64,000 nucleotides of DNA, taken from Trichuris trichiura. Its lineage: Eukaryota; Nematoda; Enoplea; Trichinellida; Trichuridae. The notes under the pieces were generated by a model. The model searched no databases, was not told where the DNA came from, and saw nothing but the letters and a program-made list of their open reading frames with translations. The DNA lies in the NCBI GenBank assembly GCA_037903355.1, contig JBAJFE010000004.1:3038001-3102000 (forward strand). Reading direction: 5' to 3'. Shown piece by piece: positions 38,301-50,300 of this stretch (the first letter of the stretch is position 1; every line of letters begins with the position of its first letter). A program made the position numbers and the translations under genes.

Positions 38301-41300
38301 CAAATACAATCCTAAGTTCCATTACAGTAGTCACCTTGTTGGCTCCTGTATGCAGTAAACATTCCGCTCGCGTTTGAGATTATTCTACCGCGCTTCCGAC
38401 TTGCCCTTTGAGTGCGTTTTGAAATTTATCCTTCTGAATTTACCGGACGTTGACCTTAAGTTGTATTTGACCATTTCAGGTAATGAAAATAATCGCTTTG
38501 GGGTTCTACGGCGGCGACCAGGCGTACCTGTCGGAAACTTGGAATCGACTTGATTTTTTCATTGTTATTGCCGGGTAACTTTTTCAGCTAAGCGTATTTT
38601 TCGCATCTCTTATCTTTACCAACGTCACGGTGTGATTTACTGTTTTTCTGTTAGATGCGCCGAGTACATTTTCAAAGATCAAATGGGTGACATCAACTTG
38701 ACAGCCATCAGGACCGTTCGGGTACTTAGGCCTTTGCGGGCTATCAACAGAATACCAAGTGAGTAGGCGTGTCGATGGTTCCGGGATTATTTTTTTTTAT
38801 GTATTTTCATTCCAGGCATGAGAATTTTGGTAAATCTTCTGCTGGATACACTGCCTATGTTGGGCAACGTACTCTTGCTGTGCTTTTTCGTCTTCTTCAT
38901 TTTTGGCATCGTTGGCGTTCAGCTCTGGGCCGGCTTACTGCGTAATCGCTGTTTGTTGAATTTGCCACCAACGAATGAGTACGTACCTACTCGAATTTCC
39001 GCTCATTCAGATGACCGCAATTTTTTCATGTAAGTACAAACCGAGAACTCCTCGGCCTGATGCAGTACTACATGCCTGACGAAACCAGCATGGAGTATAT
39101 ATGCAGCTTGGAAAAGGACCACGGTAGGCACTCGTGCACGAATCTTCAACCATCGACGTACAATGGCCACATGTAAGCTCGTTCGCATTCTCTATTAACA
39201 GTTCGTATAGCTGAGGATATTTTAAGTTGCAACTTGACCATCGACCATTGGCGGTCGGGCAGTTATAGCCCGCAGAATAATTCCTGCATTAATTGGAACC
39301 AGTACTATACGAAATGTGGTCCTACATCGCATAATCCTTTCCAAGGATCCGTCAGCTTTGACAACATCGGTTACGCTTGGGTGTCCATTTATTTGGTGAT
39401 AAGCTTGGAAGGTTGGTCCGATATCATGTACTATGTCCAAGACGCTCACTCTTTTTGGGATTGGGTGTACTTCGTTTTGCTCATTGTGGTAAGCTTATAA
39501 ATTTTTTCAGTCTTTTTATTCCTCTCAACTTCCTAGCTAAGTGTGTAGGGTATTCATGCAGCGGCGTAGTCAGTAACCATGAGACTATTTTTTAATTATT
39601 GGAATCACAACGCGTTTTCTTTTGATGCCTTTTTTTGCTATTTAAATATTCGCGTAGGTTTTGAGCGACTTGACAACGTCTAAAAGCAAATGAAGTCCGT
39701 CATTCGGCTGCGATTCGATTCTCTTGATACGCATTTGTCTCATTTGTAGATCGGTGCTTTCTTTATGATCAATCTTTGCCTTGTCGTTATCGCTACCCAA
39801 TTTGCGGAAACGAAGCGTCGAGAAACAGAACGGATGATGGCTGAGCGCGCTCTCTATTATTCTTCAAGTACTTTGGGTAAGTCAACTTTGTTTATACTTT
39901 TCTCTCTTTCAAATTTTTGAAAATAGGCAACATGATTGGATAACTCTTTATGTTGTTCCCCTACAAGCCTTTCCCTTTTGTCCTTCTTTTTGTTCTTGCG
40001 CTGCACAGGCCCATTAATTTTGGCATAGCATATACGAACCCTATTCTTGTTTATTTCTTGTCAAGTTTTTACTTCAGAGCAAAAGGTTTATAAGAATTGG
40101 ATGGGTAACTTCCATAGATGGCTAAATAAGCAAGACTCGTGAAAAAAAAGTTTTTGAACTTAACTTTCACTCTGTGTAGCATTTGCATAAGCGATTGCTC
40201 CAGCGGTGTTCATATTCCTTAATCGTTTTCCAATATTCGGAGCTCATTTGCCATGAACTAACAAAGGCATTTTGCATAGCTACAATTGATCAACCATCTG
40301 AAAGCGATGGTGTTTACCGCGCGATTGTCAAGTATATTGCTCACCTTGGAAGACGAGCAAAGAGGAAGGCAATGCGTTACTATCGAAGCTACTGGCAAAA
40401 GAGTAGCGACCATTCTCCGGCTAGTCTGAGAGAACTGCCAATTGCCTATGCTTCGTCTGCCGAACCGACGACCGTAGCACTTCCGCCAAAACGGAGTTCG
40501 ATCCGTCGAAAACGAAGTATGAGACAGTCGGCTGGCAGACCTTCGTTGGCAAATGAGCTTGCGTTACCGTCAAGTCGTGACTCTTTGTCACCATCTCATT
40601 GTTTTTCTGTTCCGGGAGCTGCCGCTAGTTCTCGCGATTCATCGTCTCTTAGTTTTTTCTCAGCCATTGATGACTCCATTGTTGGGCCGTCCGAAACCGG
40701 AAGCTGCCCTCCCGCTTTTATGCACCGAAAACGATGCAACAGTAGGCGCTCTAACAGTCGGGGAAAAAGATTATCCGATAACAGCGTCATGTCGACAGAG
40801 ACTATGGCCAGTCGCCTTCATACAGGCGACACGTTGCTTGCTGTTCGAAAACCAAGAAAGCATTACAAACTTAAACATACTGAGTCAGCGCCTGGAGGTC
40901 GAACTCGCGCGGACGTCCAAGGTAGACTCCTGGTGAACGAACCGTTTTTGGAAAGTGGTCATTCCCCTGGAAGTGAAGAGGATGACGATGATCGAACCAT
41001 TTTCTCTGAGGATGAAGCTGACGGAGAGCAGGAGGACGACGAAGAAGAGCAAGACGACAATGGTGGCAATGATGGCGCCAGCGCTGTTGCCATGAAAACT
41101 TTTGATACCGAAAAGGGAAGAGAGCGAGTAAAATTCGCCGACAAACGTCGATCGCAATTCGACGGATCCGCTCGCAGCAGGAAAAGCAGACTTTGTCATT
41201 TCGTGCAGCGACTGCAAAATAGGGTAAAGCGTTTCGTGGACGGCGACCATTTCACGCGCGGCATTTTGGTTGCCATTCTGGTCAACACGCTCAGCATGGG

Positions 41301-44300
41301 CATAGAATATCACAACCAGCCGGAAGAGTTGACGCTTGTTTTAGAATATAGCAACATTTTGTTTACCGCCTTATTTGCCGTCGAGATGCTTTTGAAATTA
41401 ATTGCGGAAGGCCCGTTTGGCTACATCAGTGATGGCTTTAATCTTTTCGACGGCGGCATCGTTGTTCTCAGGCAAGTTAACACCGCGCTGCGACCGCTTA
41501 ACGTTTGTCGGCCGCCGCCGTCTGTGTAATGTTTTCGCTTCATTTCAGCATCGTTGAATTAATACAAGGCGGCAACGGAGGTTTGTCGGTGCTACGAACT
41601 TTTCGACTTCTTCGAATTTTGAAACTGGTTCGCTTTATGCCCGCCCTTCGCTATCAGCTGATCGTCATGCTGCGCACAATGGACAATGTGACCGTGTTTT
41701 TTGGTCTTCTGTGCCTTTTTATTTTTATCTTCAGGTAGGTGGAACTTGATTTTCCTATAGCATACTGTAAGCGGTTCCGCAAACGCTTTAGACGTTACGA
41801 CTTGGCTGGCCTTCGTTTTTTGTTCACTTATTTCTTCCTTTGTTTTCCGCATGCTGCACGCGCCTGGCACTTAACGCCCTCCTGTCACCCCCAGCGTAAT
41901 GCCCATGTGTTCCTTTGCTATGATTTCTTGAAAATTCGCGCTCTCTATTTGTGACATGCAATCGCGTTTTTCTTTGCAGGTTGCCTTTCGCCTTTGCAAG
42001 TTCTGCTTAAAGAATTATCCCATGTAGGCTTTCCAAGCTGCTTTACAAAGCAATATATGTGAGCTCCACTTTCTCCGTGGGCGAACTGGCATTGCGATGT
42101 GCAAGCTTTAACTTTTTAATAATTAAGATGGGCACTCCTACCCCTATTTTAAGCATCGAAGCAGTGAGCCAAAAGTGCGTGGGTTACAATTAGCCAAATT
42201 TTACCGAAAGCTTCCGGTGTTTTGCTATTACCCCATTGACTATCCAACGTCCGGTGTGCATGCTTCGTCAAGAGACAATGACGGCAATTCCCTGTAGTCT
42301 AGGCATAATGTATACGCGTTGTGTTATCTCATCATTTTAAGCGGTCGGTGGCACGTGTATTGGTTTTATAGCATTTTGGGTATGAACCTGTTTGGCTGCA
42401 AATTCTGCAGACAAGAAGAGGCGCCAGACGGAACACAGGTGCGCTTGTGCGACCGTAAAAACTTCGATTCGCTCTTCTGGGCCACCCTGACCGTGTTCCA
42501 GGTTTGCATACTTATCACATTACTGTTTGATAGCACCTCTATCAGACAGCACGTCGCGTTTCTAGCATAATTGATCTTGCACCTACCGGGTGCCTAACCG
42601 TCCGCTATGTATAGTAGTATTTATCAGCTCGGTACGCCTGGTAAAGCGGAGCGTCATGTTAGTCCAATGGTTCTTCCTTGTCTACGTTCGATTGTTTGAT
42701 TTATTTTCTTTCTTTATGTGTATAGTGTCAGGAAGCGAACAGTTGTTGCTTCGGATTGTTCCCACGCTTTTTGCACTTCATACCGCTTACACTTTATAGC
42801 GCGATCGTCGAGCGGTTGTTGGTCGGCTCGTTGCTTACCTTCCGCAGGTGTCCCAAAATTTTTTTTATTTTTTTCCGTTCAGTTTGTTGGGAATGGAACT
42901 ATTTGCCGGTCGGTTCTGCCATACGGTTGATGGTTTACCGTGTCCCTGTAAGATGAAGGAGGTCACCTGCGTTTGCTCAAGACGTAACTTCGACACGTTT
43001 ATTCAAGCGGCGTTCACTGTCTTCCAGGTAAGCCGCCTTTGCTTTCTTTGTCCTTCTTTTCAAGCTTGAAGCACACTGACCTTTCGCCTATGCCGATTTT
43101 AATGTTCTGTTTTTTCAACTTTAGCCAATTCATTGAAAGATTCGGCTGCTGAGCATATGCCAATGGTGTAAAGGAGGATATGCAAATGAGACAAGCCGTT
43201 TTTTGGGTAGCTAAAATCCTTTGGGTTCTATTATTCTTCACTACTCACACAATGGTCGCAGAGGCCGCGTTCACTCTTTTTTTTCAGTATATTGTATGCT
43301 TGATTTCATCTATATGTTACGTGCAGCGTACGAAATGCCGCCGTTCTATAGAATGCCTAGGCACTCCGTGGAATGCGCGACGCGTTTAGGCAAAATATGA
43401 AATGTCTTTATCGTTTTAATATTTTGTATACTTTCCCTATACGGTATGCATGCTACAGGCAATGTACGAAGTTAGGCGTTCCATGGAATGCCAAAAATTA
43501 TTGCGGAATGTATAAAACACTTAATAGTTTATACGTTTGCTAGGCATACTATGTTAAGCGTAATGGCAAATTAGCAAAGTACTAAACTGAGTCTTTTCAC
43601 TTATGTCTATGAATATCTACAGTGGCGACACCTATGAGAAAAGGCAGGTTGTTTCTTCGCCATGTTTCTGACTATGCTTTTTTTATATCTTGGCTTAAGC
43701 TTAAGCTATGGCGGAACAGAATGTCCGGGAAAAGTGCATAAAAATTGGTGCTTTAATCGTCATGTTCTGCCCTGGCGTAAGCCTAAGCCGAAATATATGA
43801 ACAGCAGTGCCTCAACGTAGCGAAAAGAAGCGCACTTTTTCGCGCCACAGGTGTCGCCACTGTAGGTTTGCGGGTGTCATAAGTGACAAGAGCATAAAAT
43901 GTTTCACTGCCAAGATGCGACTCGCACTTAGCTTAAATATTATTTGACATCCTGCTTTATGCGTAGGCAAAGTACACAGCGTGGTAAGGTGGTGCAGACA
44001 TCTCATACTTTGCCTAAAAACGTCACATATTCTATAGAATGCCAGCGTTTCACACATTTGCTGTAACGTATACTTGGAAGTCAAGACATTTATGGTCCTG
44101 TTAACTGATAGGAAAACCGTTGGCAGTGGCTTTGCAAGTCCTTATTATTATCGCAGGCGAAATGTAGGAATCAGCAGCTCTATAAAGTACAATTTATTGT
44201 CAGCTGTTTATTATTGGAATAGATAGGTAAAATTGATTTATTGGTATTAGGATGAACATATGCGCTTCAGTCGCCTACTTTGTTTAAGTGATATTAGCAG

Positions 44301-47300
44301 TTATGTTCTGTTAGCGTTCATTGCCTTCTTGCGGGTTTTCAACACTTCCTCTTCCTTAGAGGAGTAATTTTTTTGCTGCAATAAAGCTGGCGCGCCTTTT
44401 TGTGAGTCTGTATTTGGAATTTTAAAAATCCTCGGCACTTGGCTTTTCAGAGGGTTTGGACAACTGTCGGCGTAACGTTTAGGAAACATACCTCCGCTTC
44501 CCTCTGGGCGTATCGAATTGATGCCAAAGATATTTTACATGAAACATGTGTAGAAACATGCATCACTATTTTTTCAGTATTATTTCGCGTCTCGCCTCTC
44601 TGCCTATAGCGTGCTGCAAGTTAAATTCCTTTTGCAAATAGATCTTGACGCAGGAAGACTGGAATGTTGTACTTTTTAACGGAATGGCTCAAACGTCGCC
44701 TTGGGCGGCCCTGTATTTTATTGCTTTGATGACTTTCGGCAATTACGTACTCTTCAATTTGCTGGTTGCCATTTTGGTTGAAGGCTTTCAAGAAAGCAAG
44801 GAGGTAAGCTTTGTGAGCATTGTTATCCCAAAGCAAACACTAATTGCTATAATGCTTGATTATCTGTTGAGATCTGTAGATCTGTAGCAGTCGCAATCTA
44901 GTTGATTGATGCAGTGCTATTTCGTATGGCCGGGGGTTTTCCCGCATTGCTGCAAGACATTTTTTGTCGTAATTCGAACATTTCGGCACAGCAACTCTTC
45001 TCATGCATTTTTTAGTTTTTATTTGCCAATATTTTATTCTGCCAGTATGAAATGATGTATGTTAACAAATGCTATTACTGTTTATGCACAATCATGTCAA
45101 CACTCGAAGTTTTTTAGTTTCAAGCATGCCACAGTAGGCTAAAAGTAATAAGCAGGTTATTGGCTAATGCTTATCTTTAACGTCCTCATGCTTAATGTCG
45201 CCCCAGATAAATTTAATGTAGCCATGTTTAAAAAAATACCTTCGAGGCTTCTGAATGATTGATTATCTGAAAACTTTGGATCTATTTATTTGTCTTACCA
45301 TTGAAGCATTGTTCGTCGTGCCTTCAAGGTAGAAAATTTATGCGCTTATTGCGGAAATATGAATTTCTGAAATTTGAAGCTGTAAGATTTCGGCTTGCGA
45401 TTTTCTTTAATGGCAGTGTCTGTACTGCTTTTTGGAAAGACGGTTTTGAATAATTTTTTTCTACGTTTAGGAAGAAAAACGATTGCTGCAAGAGCAGCAG
45501 CAGGATGAAATTTCCGGTGACATTTGTGAACCGAAAAAATTGCCAGCAACGGAAACGGCAGTGGACAGACCACTTCTTACCTGTACTTGCGCTGCTGCTG
45601 CCGCGGCAGCGGCTGCAGCGGCTATACTCTCAGGAAAGCACCGCGGTTTGCATTCGTTTTTCTCATTTATGGGGCGTCATTATTTTTTTCGTATTTTGTT
45701 TCAGAGCGTCTGCTTTCGCTACCAGCATTGCCGATGCAATTTTCCTGCTCTGACGTAGGTCTTGCTCCCCCGCCAATAATTCAGACGTTACCTACGCCAG
45801 CGGACAGTCCCCTTCTTGGTCGTTCAGTTCATACGGCCGATAAATCGTCTGAAAGCTTAAGCAGCAATCAGGAAAACGGGCATCTGAAAATGGATCCTAA
45901 CCTGTCGGTAGGTTAGCTGTTTACGATTGCATGCAAAACTGTTTGTTTAATTTCTGGACTGCTCACATATTGAATAAGAAAAAAGTGACGATTTTCTTTC
46001 GCACCGAAAGTTGCTTATAGTGTATTTTACAAGAAGGCAAAGCTGATTAATTCCTTTTCTCCCCTTTAGCCCAGCCTGCTTAATCCAATAGTTTTGAGAC
46101 AAAAATGGTTGAGCGGCTAATGAGAAGAAGTAATGTTAGGTTGTCATCCGCCTTTGTTTGTTTTTCCTTTGACTAACTCATCTTAGCACAGGTGGGCGTT
46201 TTGGGTATACTGTTTCTTGCCTTTGGCTTGTTGTTTCATCTTCATGCTTAATGTTTTAGAGCTATTCGTCTATTTCCATCAAGTCCAATTCACCAAGAGC
46301 GTGCACCCCACAAGACGGTAGCAGCAAGAGGCCTTGTCGAAACTCAATGACTTACCTGGGCATTCCTGCATATCCCAGCGCTCACAGGAAATTGCAAAGA
46401 CATTGGTCATCAGTGTCCAGTCCTACAAAGCCGGAAACCATTCCGGAGATTGGTTATAGTCTTTCTTGCGAAGACAATTTCAAAAGGTTGATTTTCTCAT
46501 TCAAACAACTTCATTCGTACTGCGTACACTTGCTCAATGTCTTAACCTTGGACCTGTAAGGCAGGCATGCTTCACGTAGTTTTTCACGCTTGAATTGTTA
46601 TTTACAGGCATATGAGCCGCTGCGTAATAATGTGAAAAAATCTTAGTTTTTTATTGAATTGCGTTTTCCTGTTTAGTTTGGCGGCTTCCAACCCTGACGA
46701 ACGTTCCTCGTTAGCAGTGCCCGGCGCCCTAGTTGCTCAATGTAACGGTGGCCTGTCTGCCACCGCACTTCCATCATTGAACGGGAAGCGTAATTCGTGG
46801 TTGCTTAAGCGAGATATTCCACTCTCACCTATGCATTCTGCCAAAGTTGGCATTCCTGGTGCGCTGCATCCCTACTGCAGAGTTCATGGCTGTCGTCTGT
46901 CTCTAGTCCCTGATTCGTACTCAGTGGAGGCCATATCGCGTTCCGGCTTACTCATGTCTGACCAGTTTGGCACCGTTGGATACTTGTCTCATCGTTTGAA
47001 GAAATCGGTACGTATACGAAGTTTTCATCAGGCTTTGTTTTACGTTAAACCAGCTAGGAATGGAAGGATAATAATTTAGCACGCACGCCAGCAGTGTTGG
47101 TGTACATAAGATGAAATGAACTTTAATTGTTGGTTTGTGCAGCCGCCCTTGCTTTTTTTAGCCAAAGAGTTTGCTTCGATCTTGGTTCCACGGCTGGTTT
47201 GAGAAAAGTTGGTTCAATACAAGGATGGACTATTCATTGTTTCTGTTTTCTTTGAAAAGTTCCGTTAGAGTCAAGTGCATATTTCTTTGCGAACAAAAGT

Positions 47301-50300
47301 GGTTTGATTTTTTTATTCTAACATTCATTGGTATCAATTGCGTTACGCTGGCAATGGAACGTCCAGATATCCCTCCTATGAGTGTGGTATGTTGGTCTTG
47401 CTTTCTGATAGCATTGATACTATATGCAACTGTTTTCCCAATATTTTAAGTTCTTATTGCATTCGCGCCTCTTCTTCCGCCTTCTCATTACGGATTTGCT
47501 TTTGTTTCTCCTTTATTTATACTTGCTTAAACACTTGGCTTCTTTGGTAACAGGATTTTGATTTTGTGTTCTCCTTTTTATGATATTATCCCTTACATAG
47601 GCCATTAGATGCATGATGTTCGCGTCGCTTTGGAAATAAGCTTTAAATCTCACACTAAATTAATACTACGAGGTGTAGGCTTTTGTAGGAGCGAATGTTT
47701 CTGGATGTCTCAAATTACGTGTTCACGGCGGTCTTTGCCGTTGAAATGTTAATCAAAGTGATTGCAAAAGGATTGGTTCTTGGCGATAAAGCCTATTTCA
47801 AAAATGGATGGGACTTCATGGATGGCACATTGGTCATAATCAGCTTTTGCAATTTGTTGTTCGATTTGCTGCATCGAACCGATGCTCCCAGAATATTTTC
47901 CGTCGTTCGAGTTTTGCGACTACTTCGTGCCTTAAGGCCGTTAAGGTGAGTTTCATCTGAGAAGATGAATTTTTTAAAAATTTGTTTGAACCTGAAGTCC
48001 CGCTGTTTTTAGGGTTATCAACCGAGCTCCAGGCGTAAAACTGGTAGTTCAAACTCTAATTTCCTCCCTGAAGCCCATTGGCAACATTGTGCTAATTTGC
48101 TGTACATTCTTCATAATTTTCGGCATTCTTGGCGTCCAGCTGTTTAAGGGAAAAATGTGGCATTGCGTGGGTCCCAGTGTAGCGCACGTAGTGAACAAGA
48201 CCGATTGCTTAGCTGATCCGCATAATCGATGGGTAAATCACCGGTACAACTTCGACAACCTCGGCCAGGTATCAATGCAACAATTTTGCAGAATGATTCA
48301 TTCTTATTTTGCATATATTTTTTAAATTTTCGCCATGTTACGCGATAAACGAAGCTACATATAAATGTTTGGGTTCCGCGGTTCATTTGTTTATCTCCAA
48401 GCGAGGTAGGTGTTCTATCACGAATGAAAATGATGGAAGTCGAGGCGGTGAGCATACCAAACTCGAACAGATGGGCTTCATTGTTCCCATTTAGCTCACA
48501 GATCAAAATATTGATAGTAAACTTCTTCTAGTCATTCTACTGGTTTGTATTCTCTGTAGTCAGGTCATAGGTGGCAGACAGCGTATGGTTTGGTCAATTT
48601 TGTTAAGTACATTAAAAATGTAAACAAATAAACAAAATATTGCATTGAAAATAAAGTACTTTTTAATCGTATGAAATTTCATAACAGTTTGCGGAAGTGC
48701 GACCCGTAAAGCGAAGCTTTTAGGAAGCGTTTCTTTTCGTCCTCAGCGCGGAAGCAAGTTTCTCCTAAGCTTTCAGGATCTATTTTGTCCCTTCCTCATT
48801 GGAGTAAGTATTAATAGGAGATAATGCATTAATTTTATGAATGATAAGTTCTTTATCTGCTTGCAAGTATTGCATTTCCAGGGAAACAAAATATTATTAA
48901 TCCGTAGGAGATGTTTTCAACAACTGCATCAGTTGGCTTCAACAGTCCATGATGCGATGCAAAATCTTCAATCTCTTCTCTTTTAAGGCTTTGATGTCTT
49001 TATTCGTTGTGGCCAGCAAAGACGGATGGGTGAGCATCATGTACCAAGGCATTGACGCGGTCGCAGTGGACATGCAGGTGTGAAAGCAAAGCCATTTTCT
49101 TTTCACTGTAGAAATTGTTCATTAGAGCAACTATGTTTCAAAATGCTTGTTTACAGCCAGTGGTCAACTACTTCGAATGGCGGATGCTCTACTTCATCAG
49201 TTTCTTGTTGCTTGTTGGCTTTTTTGTGCTTAACATGTTCGTCGGTGTGGTGGTGGAGAATTTCCATCGGTGCAAAGAGGCGCTTGAAAAGGAGATGAAG
49301 GAAAAGGAACGCGAAAAGAAAATGCGCAAACGATTGCAAAAGCAGATGAGTCGTCAGCAGTTGCTGATGAAAAAGGCGCACAAGCTTCCTTACTGGTACC
49401 ACTACGGGGCAACGCGGCTTTACATTCACAGCATAGTAACAAGCAAGTATTTTGACTTGGCCATATCGGCTGTCATCGGCGTTAATGTCATAACGATGGC
49501 CATGGAATTTCACATGATGCCAGCCGAGCTGTCCTATACTTTGAAAGTGTTCAACTATTTTTTCACAGTCATTTTTACTTTGGAAGCCATGGTAAAGATC
49601 TACGCTTTGGGAATTCGTCATTACCTGATTGACAGGTGAGCAGTTGCTCTATCTAAACTATTGCTTTGCAAAAGAAGCGAATACAGTGTCAACTGTCATG
49701 CATTCGTTTTCCACGGTTCGCTTTTTTGTTTGTGAAAGCTCTGGTAATAACAAAGGTCTGAAACCGATGTTTCAGAACTTTGGAAAGCACAGACATTCCC
49801 TAGGTATGAATACTATGTCCAGTCGAAACGTTGGAGCTAAAGGGTAGACAGTTTTTGTGAAAGCTATAATCCTGAACGTATGCCAACTGGATGTCAACGC
49901 TTCTAGAATGACTATATTTCTTTGGCAGCATTTGTATGTGCAACTTAACGAGATATCCCATTAATGTACCACAGGCTTTAATTGTAGTCCATGCGCGGTA
50001 GAATTATTTGGTTATACACAATCTGGTTTCAGATGGAATCAACTGGACGTTTTAATTGTGATCCTTTCGATCAGCGGCATAATACTGGAAGAAATGGAAT
50101 CGAAAGTGCTGCCAATTAATCCCACCATTATGCGCGTCATGCGAATGCTCAGGATAGCTAGAATTTTGAAACTGCTCAAAATGGCCAAAGGGATTCGTTC
50201 GCTTTTGGACACGGTCATGCAAGCGCTGCCCCAAGTTGGCAACTTGGGATTGCTTTTCTTCCTTTTGTTTTTTATTTTTGCCGCCCTTGGCGTCGAACTT

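Noticed and set aside
40885..41313. 142-codon minus-strand frame
   Set aside because: It is an antisense shadow of the acidic I-II linker exon of Cav3.
42372..43027. Exons 11a and 11b as an assembly duplication
   Set aside because: The two differ strongly in sequence and length while keeping splice phases and structural landmarks, which fits old exon duplication and not an assembly error.
49151..49621. 156-codon minus-strand frame
   Set aside because: It is an antisense shadow of the Cav3 exon 49157-49635, whose frame is strongly supported by homology.
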